Positions 52,852 to 62,755 are shown, counted from the stretch's first letter. The stretch is 64,000 nucleotides of DNA from Actinoallomurus purpureus (GCF_024055795.1 NZ_JAMXMY010000008.1:62001-126000), one strand, 5' to 3'. Notes: generated from the letters alone by a model not told the origin. Numbers and translations: made by a program.

Positions 52852-54300
52852 CTATGCCGGGGTCTCCGGATCGGTGCGGGCGGCGGGCGACACGGCCCTC
52901 GCCAGGAGCTCCACCGCCTCGGCGAGTCTGCGCTCAGACAGGCGCGCGTAGCCGACGACGATCGCGGGCGGACCAGGGCGTCGCACGCGCATCTGGGCGA
53001 CCCCTTCGACGGCGACGCCCGACGCGGCGGCTCGGGCGACGACCTCCGCCTCGTCGACACCGGCGGGCAGTTCGACGTACGCGTGCAGTCCGGCGGACAC
53101 GCCGTGAACGCGCACCGCCGGGAGGCGCCGTGTCAGGGCGGTGGTGAACGCGTCACGGCGGTCCCGGTAACGCCGCCGCATGACGCGCAGGTGCCGGTCG
53201 TACGCGCCGCTCGCGATCATCTGGGCGAGGACGTGCTGGTCGAGCACTGAGGAGCCGAGGTCGTACAGCGCCCGCGCGGCGCGCAGCCGGACGGCCAGCC
53301 ATGGCGGTGCCACCGCCCAGCCGAGCCGCAGGGCCGGGGACAGTGCCTTGCTCACCGACCCGGCCAGGACCACCCGTTCCGGAGCCAGGCCCTGCAGGCA
53401 GCCGACCGGCTCACGGTCGTAGCGGAACTCTCCGTCGTAGTCGTCCTCGATGATCACAGCGTCGACGGCCCGCGCCCATTCGACGAGGGCCGCGCGCCGG
53501 CGGGGTGAGAGTACGACCCCGGTCGGGAACTGGTGCGCGGGGGTGATGAGCAGCGCCCGTGCCCGCGTCCGGGCCAGCGCGGCGACGTCGATCCCCTCCT
53601 CGTCCACGGGAACCCCCACCATGGTGACGCCGGTCGCCCGGATCAGCGGGATCTGCTGGTGAGCGAGGGGATCCTCGACCGCGAGCAGCCGGTGCCCCTC
53701 CTCGATGAGGATGCGCGGGACGGTCGACAGCGCATGGGCCACACCTGCGGTGATCACGACCGTTCCGGGCTCCGCCACGGCGGCGCGCACACGCGCCAGG
53801 TACGCCGCGAGCTCGGCCCGCAGCCGTCGGGTGCCGGCCGGGTCCGGATAGTTGAGCTCGGCGTGCGGGAGCCCGCGCAGTACGTCGCGCAGCGTCGTCG
53901 CCCACCGCTCCCTGGGGAAGGACGTCAGGTCCGGCTTGCCGGGCCGCAGGTCGTACGTGATGCCCGGCGGATCGACCGGCCCGGCGTCCATGCCGGCGGC
54001 GAGCCGGAGAACGCGCCGGTGCGCCGCGCCGGCGGGGGTCGGCGGCGGCTCGGGCACGGGCGCCCGGGCCACCCGCGTACCGTCGCCCTGACGCGAGACG
54101 AGGAACCCCTCGGCGACGAGCTGCTCGTACGCGGTGACCACGACTCCCCGGGAGACGTTCAGGTCACCGGCGAGGTCGCGGGTGGAGGGCAACCGGTGCC
54201 CGGGGACGAGCGTGCCGCGTCGCACGAGGTCGCGCAGTCTGTCGGCGAGCTGGAAGGCCAGTCGACCGGCGGAGCGGTCGAGCGTCAGATGCAGGTCCAC
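52852..54300 (-). CDS. MocR/PdxR-type PLP-dependent regulator
   Basis: A 482-residue GntR-aminotransferase fusion. The N-terminal winged helix includes LVPGHRLPSTRDLAGDLNVS. The aminotransferase-like part has ITPAHQFPTGVVLSPRRR, EDDYDGEFRYD and the PLP-lysine segment GSVSKALSPALRLGW. It binds DNA and senses PLP or amino-compound ligands. It is divergent from an EamA exporter across a 83-bp gap containing a 26-bp perfect palindrome. Confidence 0.94.
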   Translation of the reverse strand: MDLHLTLDRSAGRLAFQLADRLRDLVRRGTLVPGHRLPSTRDLAGDLNVSRGVVVTAYEQLVAEGFLVSRQGDGTRVARAPVPEPPPTPAGAAHRRVLRLAAGMDAGPVDPPGITYDLRPGKPDLTSFPRERWATTLRDVLRGLPHAELNYPDPAGTRRLRAELAAYLARVRAAVAEPGTVVITAGVAHALSTVPRILIEEGHRLLAVEDPLAHQQIPLIRATGVTMVGVPVDEEGIDVAALARTRARALLITPAHQFPTGVVLSPRRRAALVEWARAVDAVIIEDDYDGEFRYDREPVGCLQGLAPERVVLAGSVSKALSPALRLGWAVAPPWLAVRLRAARALYDLGSSVLDQHVLAQMIASGAYDRHLRVMRRRYRDRRDAFTTALTRRLPAVRVHGVSAGLHAYVELPAGVDEAEVVARAAASGVAVEGVAQMRVRRPGPPAIVVGYARLSERRLAEAVELLARAVSPAARTDPETPA

Positions 54301-54315
54301 GCGCCGCCTTTCGGA

Positions 54316-54375
54316 ATGGTCCTTTTTGCAGGCGATCGATTGGTCCTCGTACGAGGACCAATCACTGCTTAGCGT
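54316..54375 (+). promoter_or_regulatory. MocR operator and promoter of the first EamA gene
   Basis: A 26-bp perfect palindrome (54338-54363, half GATTGGTCCTCGT) preceded by a same-direction half-site ATGGTCCTT (54316-54324). A -10-like TAGCGT (54370-54375) lies 8 nt before the ATG, so the transcript is probably leaderless, and the palindrome covers the -35 region. Confidence 0.7.
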
Positions 54376-54383
54376 CTCAGCCC

Positions 54384-55481
54384 ATGAAGCCCAGCACCAG
54401 CCCGCGCGGTGTCATCCAGGCCGCGTGCGCGATGATCCTCGTCGGAACGCTGACCGCCGTCTCCGCCGCGATCTCCCGTTATCCGGTGTACGGCGGCCAG
54501 GCGGTGCGCTATGCCGTCGCGGCGGTGATCCTCCTGACCGTCGCCCGATCGCGAGAGCGCTCCGGCCGCACGGCCGGGCGGCCACCGGCGCGTTCGCGCC
54601 TGACGCTCCGAGAATGGTCGCTGGTCACCGCGCTCGCCGCGACCGGTCTGGTCGGCTTCAACCTCTGCGTCGTCGAGGGGACGCGGCACACCACGCCCGC
54701 GATGATCGGCACGGTCGTGGGTGCGGTACCGGTCGTCCTGGCGGTGGTCGCGCCGCTGATGGAGCGACGGCGCCCGGCACCGCACCTCGTGGCCGCCGCG
54801 GTGATCGTGACGCTGGGCGCGGCGGCGGCCAACGGCCTGGGGGGTGGCAGTCTCTCCGGTCTGCTGCTGGCGCTCGGTGCCCTCGTCGGCGAGATGGCGT
54901 TCTCGCTGCTGGCCGTGCCGCTCCTGCCCCGGCTCGGGCCTGTCCGCGTGTCGGCGTATTCCGCGGCGGTCGCCACCCCGATGCTGCTCGCCGTCGGCCT
55001 CATCGTGGACGGCACCGCCGTCGTGCGGATCCCCACGGCCGGCGAGGTGGCCGGGTTCGCGTACCTCGCGGTCATCGTCACGGTGGGGGCCTTCGTGCTG
55101 TGGTACGACGCGCTGGGGCGGATCGGCGCGGACCGGGCCGGGCTGTTCGCGGGCCTGATCCCGGTGAGCGCCGCGGCCACCACGATGGTGCTCGGACTGG
55201 GCACGCCGAACGCCGCCGAGCTCACCGGCGCCCTCCTCGTCGGATGCGGGGTCGCGGCCGGGCTCGGCGGTGGAGCGGCGAGCCGCCGAGTGAGCAGGAG
55301 GCTGGGGGTGGGCCCCCGAGAGGGGGCCGGAGAACGATATGTGGCCGGTGAGGGACGAGCCGGCCGCGAAGCGAGCGAGAAGGCGAGCGCGACCGTGAGC
55401 ACACCGGGCCGGCCGGCGACGGCCGTAGCCCCGCCGTCCGATCAGGGAGAAGTGCGTGTCGCCGACGCATCGTGTTCCTGA
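54384..55481 (+). CDS. EamA/DMT-family exporter 1
   Basis: A 365-residue drug/metabolite transporter with ten helices in two EamA repeats (GGQAVRYAVAA; GTRHTTPAMIGTVVG). The last 75 residues after the final helix are Gly/Arg/Ala-rich and unlike the family, suggesting an extended tail. Divergent from the MocR gene. MocR-EamA pairs usually export amino acids or related amines. Confidence 0.88.
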   Translation: MKPSTSPRGVIQAACAMILVGTLTAVSAAISRYPVYGGQAVRYAVAAVILLTVARSRERSGRTAGRPPARSRLTLREWSLVTALAATGLVGFNLCVVEGTRHTTPAMIGTVVGAVPVVLAVVAPLMERRRPAPHLVAAAVIVTLGAAAANGLGGGSLSGLLLALGALVGEMAFSLLAVPLLPRLGPVRVSAYSAAVATPMLLAVGLIVDGTAVVRIPTAGEVAGFAYLAVIVTVGAFVLWYDALGRIGADRAGLFAGLIPVSAAATTMVLGLGTPNAAELTGALLVGCGVAAGLGGGAASRRVSRRLGVGPREGAGERYVAGEGRAGREASEKASATVSTPGRPATAVAPPSDQGEVRVADASCS

Positions 55482-55732
55482 CGTGAGGGTGCGGACGAAG
55501 GGTCGTCCGGGGACGCGACCGTGAGGCCGTGCCGGGACCCGAGCGGTGGGTGGCGGGAACCGAGCGGCAGGGGGCCGCGCCGGGTGGTCAGCCGACGCCG
55601 TCGAACGGCCTGACCTGGCCAAACCCCGAAGTCATGGGGGCCGCGCCGCTCGCCGATTCGAACACATGGTCCTTCGTAAAGATCTTCAGAGGATGCGTGC
55701 GAGAGGGCCATTCGCTACTTAGCGTCACGGGC
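55482..55732 (+). promoter_or_regulatory. Spacer with MocR-type half-site before the second EamA gene
   Basis: No gene. ATGGTCCTT recurs at 55666-55674, 67 nt before the ATG (68 nt in the first gene). A degenerate AGGGCCATTC follows at 55705-55714, and TAGCGT at 55720-55725 is 7 nt before the ATG. The layout repeats that of the first EamA gene. Confidence 0.55.
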
Positions 55733-56674
55733 ATGGAACAGACAGCCTCCCGTGCCCGCGGCGTGGCTCAGGCCGCCCTCGCAATGATCACCCTGGGAAC
55801 GCTCGCCGCCGTTTCGGCGGTGATCGCCCACTACCCCATCTACGGTGGCCAGGCCGTCCGCTATGCCGTGGCCACCGCCTTCCTCCTCGGCGTCGCCCGG
55901 TGGCGCAGACGTCGGCGGCCGGTACAGTCGCCGCCCGTCAAGCCCGACGCCCTCCTCGTCCGGCCGACCGTACGGGAGAGCCTCCTGTTCGCCGTGCTGG
56001 CCGTGACCGGGCTGGCCGGCTTCAACCTCTGCATGGTCGAGGGCACGCACTACACCAGCCCCGCGACGATCGGCACCGTGATCGGATCCGCCCCGATCGT
56101 CTTCGCGCTCATCGGGCCCCTGATGGAGCGCAGGCGGCCGACCGCACGCCTCGTGACCGCCGCCGTCGTCGTCACCATCGGCGCGGGGCTGACCAGCGGG
56201 CTCTGCGGCGGCCGGCCGCTCGGCCTGCTGCTGGCCGTCGGTGCTCTCGTCGGCCAGGTGGCCTTCTCCCTGCTGGCCGTCCCGCTGCTGCCCAAATTCG
56301 GGGCGATCCTCGTGTCGGCCTATTCCTCGGCGGCGGCCGCCATGATCCTGTTCGCGATCGGCCTGACCGTGGACGGCACCGCCGTGTTACGCCGGCCGAC
56401 GGTCGGTGAGGCGGTGAGCATCGCGTACCTTGCGACGTTCGTCACCATCACCGCCTTCATCCTGTGGTACGACGCGATCAGCCTGATCGGCGCGGACCTG
56501 GCCGGGCTGTTCTCCGGATTGATCCCGATCAGCGCGCTCGCCACAACGGCGTTCCTGGGCATTCGCGCCATCCGGCCCGCCGAGCTGGCCGGGTCCGTGC
56601 TCGTGGGCATCGGTGTGGTCGTCGGGATGGGCGACCTCGGGGCGTCCCGTTCGCGAAGCGAGCCGGCGGCGTGA
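55733..56674 (+). CDS. EamA/DMT-family exporter 2
   Basis: A 313-residue paralogue of the preceding gene, sharing YGGQAVRYAVA, GFNLC-VEGT, PLMERRRP and LLAVPLLP blocks, with ten transmembrane helices. The ATG was chosen at 55733; the 68-codon upstream extension lies in the promoter spacer. A tandem duplication of exporter 1, with apparently the same regulation. Confidence 0.9.
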   Translation: MEQTASRARGVAQAALAMITLGTLAAVSAVIAHYPIYGGQAVRYAVATAFLLGVARWRRRRRPVQSPPVKPDALLVRPTVRESLLFAVLAVTGLAGFNLCMVEGTHYTSPATIGTVIGSAPIVFALIGPLMERRRPTARLVTAAVVVTIGAGLTSGLCGGRPLGLLLAVGALVGQVAFSLLAVPLLPKFGAILVSAYSSAAAAMILFAIGLTVDGTAVLRRPTVGEAVSIAYLATFVTITAFILWYDAISLIGADLAGLFSGLIPISALATTAFLGIRAIRPAELAGSVLVGIGVVVGMGDLGASRSRSEPAA

Positions 56675-56853
56675 GCTATTCCGCCTCCGAGCGGGCGCAC
56701 CGGCCCGGCGGCGCCGCCGACGAACGTGGTCGCACGCCGACTCCGCCCTCGCCGGGCGCGGTCGCGACCGCGCCGGACGCGGCGCCGAGGCCATCCGAAC
56801 GGGCGCGGCGCCGCCGCCTCTCGGCGGGCGCGACACCCGGCCGCCTCGGCGGG

Positions 56854-57015
56854 TCAGCGGATCGGCCACTCCTTATTGATGTTCCGCAGCACGAGTATGA
56901 GCAGGCTCACCACGATGCCGGCGACGAGTGCCACGCCGACGACGGCGATCACGATGTAGAAGATGTTCGGGTGGTGGAACGTTCCGGCCGGGTCGGCATA
57001 GGCGATGAACAGCAT
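56854..57015 (-). CDS. 53-residue single-pass membrane protein
   Basis: A small gene with ATG after GAGGGGGAAAAC, an excellent ribosome binding site. The product begins [17 protein letters not shown], has one strong transmembrane helix (about residues 18-43) and ends in a charged tail [10 protein letters not shown]. Divergent from the class I fumarase gene. Function unknown; gene reality is supported by the binding site and hydrophobic pattern. Confidence 0.72.
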   Translation of the reverse strand: MLFIAYADPAGTFHHPNIFYIVIAVVGVALVAGIVVSLLILVLRNINKEWPIR

Positions 57016-57155
57016 GTTTTCCCCCTCTTGTCGTCATACCTCTGCCCGTGGCATCTCGGCAAGAGACCTCCGTCCCCGAGGCGCGTTCGGCACCGGGTTC
57101 GCCCCGCTCTAGGCTTGGGGACCACATCATCACCGCGTCGTCAGCGAGGAAGCCG

Positions 57156-58796
57156 ATGCCCGAATTCGCCTTCACCGAGCTTCTCCCCCAGGGCCCGGAC
57201 GAGACCGACTACCGCCTGCTCACGAGCGACGGGATCAGCGAGTTCGAGGCGGGCGGCCGCACCTTCCTTCAGGTCGAGCCCGAGGTGCTCCGGCTCCTCA
57301 CCGAGACGGCGATCCATGACATCTCGCACCTGCTCCGCCCGGCGCACCTGACCCAGCTCCGGAAGATCCTGGACGACCCGGAGTCGTCGCCGAACGACCG
57401 GTTCGTGGCCCTCGACCTGCTCAAGAACGCGAACATCGCGGCGGCGGGCGTGCTGCCCATGTGCCAGGACACCGGCACCGCGATCGTGATGGGCAAGCGC
57501 GGCCAGCACGTCCTGACCGACGGCGACGACGAACGTCACATCGCGCACGGCGTGTACGACGCCTACACGAGGCTGAACCTCCGTTACTCCCAGATGGCGC
57601 CGCTGACCATGTGGGAGGAGAAGAACACCGGCAGCAACCTGCCCGCCCAGATCGAGCTGTACGCCGCGCCCGGCGACGCGTACAAGTTCCTGTTCATGGC
57701 CAAGGGCGGCGGGAGCGCGAACAAGTCCTTCCTGTACCAGGAGACCAAGGCCGTGCTGAACCCCGGCCGGATGCTGTCCTTCCTGGAGGAGAAGATCCGG
57801 TCGCTCGGCACCGCCGCCTGCCCGCCGTACCACCTCGCGATCGTGGTGGGCGGCACCAGCGCCGAGTACGCCCTCAAGACCGCCAAGTACGCCTCGGCGC
57901 ACTACCTCGACACCCTCCCGACCGGGGGCGACCCGACCGGCCACGGCTTCCGTGACCTGGAGCTCGAGCAGCAGGTCTTCGAGCTCACCCAGAAGCTCGG
58001 GATCGGCGCGCAGTTCGGCGGAAAGTACTTCTGCCACGACGTCCGCGTCGTCCGGCTGCCCCGCCACGGGGCGTCGTGCCCGGTGGCGATCGCGGTGTCC
58101 TGCAGCGCCGACCGGCAGGCCCTGGCGAAGATCACCCGCGACGGCGTGTTCCTCGAGCGGCTCGAGGCCGACCCGGCGCGCTACCTGCCCGAGACCACCC
58201 ACGACGACCTCGAGGGCGAGGTCGTCCGCATCGACCTCAACCGCCCGATGGACGAGATCCGCGCCGAGCTCGGCCGCTATCCCGTCAAGACGCGGCTCTC
58301 GCTGACCGGGCCGCTCGTCGTGGCCCGGGACATCGCCCACGCCAAGATCAAGGAGCGTCTGGACGCCGGCGAGCCGATGCCGCAGTACCTCCGCGACCAC
58401 GCCGTCTACTACGCCGGCCCGGCGAAGACGCCGGAGGGCTACGCGAGCGGGTCGTTCGGACCGACGACGGCCGGCCGGATGGACTCCTATGTCGAGCAGT
58501 TCCAGGCGGCCGGCGGCTCGCTGGTCATGCTGGCCAAGGGCAACCGCAGCAAGCAGGTGACCGACGCGTGCGAGGCGCACGGCGGCTTCTACCTCGGATC
58601 GATCGGCGGCCCGGCCGCCCGCCTGGCCCAGGACTGCATCAAGAAGGTCGAGGTGCTGGAGTACCCCGAGCTCGGCATGGAGGCGGTCTGGAAGATCGAG
58701 GTCGAGGACTTCCCCGCGTTCATCGTGGTGAACGACAGGGGAGACGACTTCTTCGCGGACACGACCGGGCCGCTGCTGACCATCGGCCGACGCTGA
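57156..58796 (+). CDS. fumA: Class I fumarate hydratase (iron-sulfur)
   Basis: Interconverts fumarate and malate using an oxygen-sensitive [4Fe-4S] cluster. The 546 residues include the N-terminal domain ([10 protein letters not shown] with the first cluster cysteine; [13 protein letters not shown]) and the C-terminal domain ([20 protein letters not shown]). ATG preceded by GAGGAAGCCG. It complements class II fumC 4 kb downstream; carrying both is common in Actinobacteria. Confidence 0.96.
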   Translation: MPEFAFTELLPQGPDETDYRLLTSDGISEFEAGGRTFLQVEPEVLRLLTETAIHDISHLLRPAHLTQLRKILDDPESSPNDRFVALDLLKNANIAAAGVLPMCQDTGTAIVMGKRGQHVLTDGDDERHIAHGVYDAYTRLNLRYSQMAPLTMWEEKNTGSNLPAQIELYAAPGDAYKFLFMAKGGGSANKSFLYQETKAVLNPGRMLSFLEEKIRSLGTAACPPYHLAIVVGGTSAEYALKTAKYASAHYLDTLPTGGDPTGHGFRDLELEQQVFELTQKLGIGAQFGGKYFCHDVRVVRLPRHGASCPVAIAVSCSADRQALAKITRDGVFLERLEADPARYLPETTHDDLEGEVVRIDLNRPMDEIRAELGRYPVKTRLSLTGPLVVARDIAHAKIKERLDAGEPMPQYLRDHAVYYAGPAKTPEGYASGSFGPTTAGRMDSYVEQFQAAGGSLVMLAKGNRSKQVTDACEAHGGFYLGSIGGPAARLAQDCIKKVEVLEYPELGMEAVWKIEVEDFPAFIVVNDRGDDFFADTTGPLLTIGRR

Positions 58797-58829
58797 CGCC
58801 CGACCGGCCGCCGTGGCCTGACTGCGGAA

Positions 58830-59339
58830 TCAGACCGACGGTGAATCGGGCCAGTTCCAGGTCATGGCGCTCTTGCCGTCGCGGTCGATGTCGTACTTGA
58901 CATAGCCGTCGGCGGTCCAGCCTCCGTTGACCTTCGAGGAATCGACCTTGGTCGAGCAGAACACGTCGCCGTCCTTCTGCGTGTTCACCTTGTGGCGGGC
59001 TTCGCACGACTGGGTCTGCCTCGCGACATTGTGGCGTTCGAGGCGGAGGACGAAGCCGACCTTGTCGAACTTGCGCTTGTCATCGACGTCGGAGTCGCCG
59101 CCGTTGTGCCAGTGGATGTCCGCGTAGGCCCAGTGTTTGCCGTTGGAAAGCTTGACCACGCAGAGGTTGATGGCGAACCTGGTGTCTTTACCGGGCGTCG
59201 GGAGGGTCTTCTTCATCTTCGGGTTGTCGCTGTAGAGGCAATGTTCCGTGTCCGCGTGCGCCGGCGGCGCCAGGGCGGTGACGGCGGCCGCGGTGACGGC
59301 GGCCGCGCTCAAGGAGCGGACGATTCGCGTGAAGCGCAT
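58830..59339 (-). CDS. Secreted protein with cysteine pairs
   Basis: A 169-residue exported protein. Signal peptide with Ala-rich core and cleavage near AHADTEH. The mature part has four cysteines (EHCLYS, INLCVV, QSCEAR, VFCST), so two disulfides are likely, and aromatic-rich beta segments (WAYADIHWHNGG). ATG follows GGAAGGAAG. Family not recognised. Confidence 0.72.
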   Translation of the reverse strand: MRFTRIVRSLSAAAVTAAAVTALAPPAHADTEHCLYSDNPKMKKTLPTPGKDTRFAINLCVVKLSNGKHWAYADIHWHNGGDSDVDDKRKFDKVGFVLRLERHNVARQTQSCEARHKVNTQKDGDVFCSTKVDSSKVNGGWTADGYVKYDIDRDGKSAMTWNWPDSPSV

Positions 59340-59547
59340 GGTCTTCCTTCCGAGTTTTCGCTGGTGGAGGGGGACGCGCTGAGCCGCCCCCAGGGGAATC
59401 AGCGAAGCGGCATGAAGATCATCATGCCGGAATGACGACCGCGAAACGCCCTTAATGCCACAAATCAGGGCCAGGGTCGCAGAAGTCCGAACGCAGAACA
59501 CGGGGCTTCGGCGGCCAGATCAGTGGGGCCGGCTGGCCGCGGTATTG

Positions 59548-59567
59548 CCGGGCCGCGCGCGGCCGGA
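59548..59567 (-). terminator. Possible hairpin after the minus-strand kinase
   Basis: GC-rich palindromic core GCCGCGCGCGGC (59552-59563) with CCGG flanks, about 20 nt beyond the kinase stop. Weak evidence. Confidence 0.35.
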
Positions 59568-59582
59568 ATGCAGGGCTGCCTG

Positions 59583-60818
59583 CTATTTGCGCTTGACCTT
59601 GGTCTTGTTCTTGGCCTTGTTCTTCGTGGCCAGGCCGTGGCTGGTCTTGGTGGCCTTGGTCGGTGCGGCCGCGGCCTGGCTCGTCTTCGCCGGTCTGCGG
59701 GCCGGAGCCGTACGGCGCGCGGCCGACGGGGCCGTGCCGGCGGACACGGGCCGCAGCGGCACCCCGCCGCCGGGTCGAAGGGACGGCGGGGCCGGGTTCG
59801 ACGGCGTGACGGTGCCATGGCCGGGAGACGAGCGCTCCGCCTCCTGGCCGCCTCCGGAGGTGACGGTCACCGTGACGACCACGGCCGCGGCGGCGACCGC
59901 CGCGGCGGCCACGCCCGGCACCATCATCCGCCGTGCGCGTCTGACCCCCGTGGGCTTCGTGACGTCCGCCCCGAGCCGTGCGAGCAGTTCCCCGGTCCGC
60001 GGTCGCTCCGCCGGGTCCTTGGCCAGTGCGGCCGCGACCAGCGGACGGAGCGATTCGTGCAGGTCGTCGAGGTCAGGCGGTTCGTGGATCATCCGCAGCG
60101 CCACCTCGTCACCGTCCCCTTGACCGAACGGGTTGCGGCCGGTCCCGGCGTAGGCCACGAGACAGCCCCACCCGAAGACGTCGGCCGCGCCGGCGGCGGG
60201 CCGCCCCGTCAGCCGCTCGGGCGGGATCCAGCCGGGACTGCCCATCACGACGCCGTCCTTGGTCAACCCGCCCGAGGCGGGAAGGCGCTGGGCGATCCCG
60301 AAGTCGATGATGCGGGGGCCGTTGGGCGTCAGCAGCACGTTGGCGGGCTTGAGATCCCGGTGGACCATGCCCGACCCGTGGATCGCGGCCAGTGCCCGCG
60401 CGACCCCCGTGGCGAGGGCGCGCAGCTGCTCCGGCCGCAGGGGCCCGCTCGTGTCGACGAGGTGCGCGAGTGACGGGCCCTCGACGTACTCGGTGATCAG
60501 GTACGGCGGTCTGTCGGTCGTGCCGTCGACGAGTACCCGCGCCGTCCACCCGGCGGGCACCCGCCGGGCGCACTCCGCCTCGCTCTGGAACCGGAGCCGC
60601 ACGCCCTCGTCGTCGGCGTCCTCGGGACGCGCGGTCTTGACCGCGACGAGACCGCCGCTCCGGTCGCGCCCCAGGTAGACGACGCCCATCCCGCCCGAAC
60701 CCAGCCTGGCGACCAGGCGGTGCCCGCCGATGGAGGCCGGATCGTCGATCTCGAGCGGAAGCACACCGGAAGCGAGGACCGTGGGTCCGTCGAGCCCCGA
60801 AGCCGAAAAGGTTTCCAT
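59583..60818 (-). CDS. Ser/Thr protein kinase with Lys/Ala-rich outer tail
   Basis: A 411-residue kinase: glycine loop GSGGMG, ATP lysine in LVAVKTA, catalytic HRDLKPAN, DFG in IIDFGIA and GSPGWIPPE. One transmembrane helix (about 305-325) precedes an external tail that is basic and Lys/Ala/Thr-rich, suggesting wall or polyanion contact. I prefer the ATG (60818) with AGAGG upstream over the GTG two codons earlier. Divergent from another kinase. Confidence 0.9.
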   Translation of the reverse strand: METFSASGLDGPTVLASGVLPLEIDDPASIGGHRLVARLGSGGMGVVYLGRDRSGGLVAVKTARPEDADDEGVRLRFQSEAECARRVPAGWTARVLVDGTTDRPPYLITEYVEGPSLAHLVDTSGPLRPEQLRALATGVARALAAIHGSGMVHRDLKPANVLLTPNGPRIIDFGIAQRLPASGGLTKDGVVMGSPGWIPPERLTGRPAAGAADVFGWGCLVAYAGTGRNPFGQGDGDEVALRMIHEPPDLDDLHESLRPLVAAALAKDPAERPRTGELLARLGADVTKPTGVRRARRMMVPGVAAAAVAAAAVVVTVTVTSGGGQEAERSSPGHGTVTPSNPAPPSLRPGGGVPLRPVSAGTAPSAARRTAPARRPAKTSQAAAAPTKATKTSHGLATKNKAKNKTKVKRK

Positions 60819-60939
60819 CCTCACGCCTCTTCCGATGGCGTTGACAACAGACCTGCCTGTCAGCTCCGATCTTGCAGCGGTGCCGACCTGAGTGCAAGAT
60901 CACCGTAAGGATCCGCGTGCCGCGACGGGCACACGCGGG

Positions 60940-60955
60940 TATCTTGCGCTTCGTG
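60940..60955 (+). promoter_or_regulatory. Promoter of a probably leaderless kinase gene
   Basis: A -10-like TATCTT (60940-60945) ends 7 nt before the GTG start, so transcription should begin at or beside the start codon. No ribosome binding site is present. Confidence 0.45.
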
Positions 60956-62749
60956 GCCGAGTCCCGGGATCGCTTGCTCTCCGGTCGTTACCGGCTGATC
61001 GAGGAGATCGGCCGAGGTGGCATGGGCACCGTCTGGTGGGCGTACGACGAGGCCGATGAGCGTGAAGTCGCTGTCAAGGAGGTCCACCTCCCGCCCAGTC
61101 TGAGGCCCCGTGAGCGGATCAACCTCATCAAGCGCACGAACCGCGAGGCGATGTCCGCCGGCCGGCTGAACCACCCCGGTCTCATCGCGATGTACGACGT
61201 GGTGATCGAGGACGACCGCCCGTGGCTGGTCATGGAGTATGTCGCGGCCCGGTCTCTGGAGGACGTCTTCGTCGACGGCCCGATCTCGCCCGTACGCGTC
61301 GCGGAGATCGGCCGCCAGCTGCTCGACGCGCTGCGGGCGGCCCATGAGGCCGGCATCGTCCACCGTGACGTCAAGCCCAGCAACGTGCTCCTGGAGACCT
61401 CCGGGCGGGTGGTCCTGACCGACTTCGGCATCGCGACGTACGAGGGCGCCACCACCCTCACCCAGTCGGGGACGTTCATGGGCTCACCGGCGTACGTCGC
61501 TCCGGAGGTCGCCCGTGGCGAGCAGGCGTCGCCCGCCTCGGACCTGTGGTCGCTCGGCGCGACCCTCTACGCCGCCGTCGAGGGACGGCCCCCGTACGAC
61601 TTCGAGACGGCGATGGCCACGCTCAGTGCGCTCGTCACGGCCGAGCCCGACCCACCGACGCGTGCCGGGCCGCTCCGCCCGTTGCTCGACGGCCTCCTGC
61701 GTAAGGATCCCGCGCGGCGGCTGACCGCCGAACGCGCCGCCGCGCTGCTGACCACCGCCACGGCCCCGCCGTTGCCGCCGCGCCCGGCGGAGGTCTCGCG
61801 AGCGCGGTCGAGCAGGCGGTCCAGCCACGAGTGGTCCAGCAGCGAGCTGTCCGGTCTCCGGAGACCCGGCCGGGCGCAGCCGGCTCCGCCGGGTGTCGGG
61901 CGCTCCGGCCGCGCGAAGCCCACGCCGACCGGCCCGGAGGGATCGGACCGTGCGCGGTCCGAGCCCCCGGACCTTGACCGGCCGGGCCGGGCGCCTGCCA
62001 CGCCGTCCGGCCTCGAGCGGACCGGGCAGGACCGGACGAGTCGGGACCTGCCGGTGACCGGGGCTCCGGGTCGGGCACCCGCGCAGCCGACAGCGGACTG
62101 GGTGCCCGTCGCGAGGCCGTCGGGCACATCGGCCGCCGGATCCGCGCGCGGCCGGCGGCGGTTGATCGACCGGCCGGGAATGCTGCCCGCCGTGACCGGC
62201 GGTGTGCTGGCGCTCGCGGTCGCGGCCGGCGTGCTCGCCGGGCTGGGCGGCTGGGCCGGTCCGCGGGACGCCCCGTCCGGCGCCCGCTCGCCCGCCGCCG
62301 GTGCTCCCCCGACCGTGGCGCCCCGTACGCCCGGCGCCACCTCGACGCCGACGCTCACCGCGCGGTTTCCGGGCGCCCTCCCCCTCACGCTGCTGGACGC
62401 GTCGGACCGGCCCGTGTCGCGCCGGGTGGCGAGGGAGAGCGGCGCCTGGCCGGACGCGTCCGCGCTGACCCTCAGCGTTCCCGGCCATGTCCGCCGTGTG
62501 GGCGTGCTCGTCGTCTGCCGGTCCGGCGCACGCCGGCTGTCGTTCACGGCCTACGCGCTGGGCGTCCCCGGCCGGACGGTGAACGGCGACTGCGCCAAGA
62601 GCGGGCGCCGGGTCTCGACTCCACCCGAGCTGAGGCTTCCCTCCGGCGCGTCGCACGTCCGGATCCGCGTACGCCTGCGCCGCGGACCGGAGGCCGTCGC
62701 CGGCCCGATCGAGTGGCTCGTCGGCGCGTACGAGTCCCTGACGGGGTGA
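60953..62749 (+). CDS. Receptor-type Ser/Thr protein kinase
   Basis: A 598-residue kinase: GRGGMG loop, ATP lysine in VAVKEV, catalytic HRDVKPSN, DFG, and GSPAYVAPE. A Pro/Arg/Ser-rich juxtamembrane region of about 130 residues follows, then a transmembrane helix (about 410-432) and an external domain of about 150 residues with two cysteines. The GTG was chosen because VAESRDRLLSGRYRL is the usual distance from the glycine loop; an upstream in-frame ATG lies in the promoter. Confidence 0.9.
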   Translation: MAESRDRLLSGRYRLIEEIGRGGMGTVWWAYDEADEREVAVKEVHLPPSLRPRERINLIKRTNREAMSAGRLNHPGLIAMYDVVIEDDRPWLVMEYVAARSLEDVFVDGPISPVRVAEIGRQLLDALRAAHEAGIVHRDVKPSNVLLETSGRVVLTDFGIATYEGATTLTQSGTFMGSPAYVAPEVARGEQASPASDLWSLGATLYAAVEGRPPYDFETAMATLSALVTAEPDPPTRAGPLRPLLDGLLRKDPARRLTAERAAALLTTATAPPLPPRPAEVSRARSSRRSSHEWSSSELSGLRRPGRAQPAPPGVGRSGRAKPTPTGPEGSDRARSEPPDLDRPGRAPATPSGLERTGQDRTSRDLPVTGAPGRAPAQPTADWVPVARPSGTSAAGSARGRRRLIDRPGMLPAVTGGVLALAVAAGVLAGLGGWAGPRDAPSGARSPAAGAPPTVAPRTPGATSTPTLTARFPGALPLTLLDASDRPVSRRVARESGAWPDASALTLSVPGHVRRVGVLVVCRSGARRLSFTAYALGVPGRTVNGDCAKSGRRVSTPPELRLPSGASHVRIRVRLRRGPEAVAGPIEWLVGAYESLTG

Positions 62750-62755
62750 GCCGCG

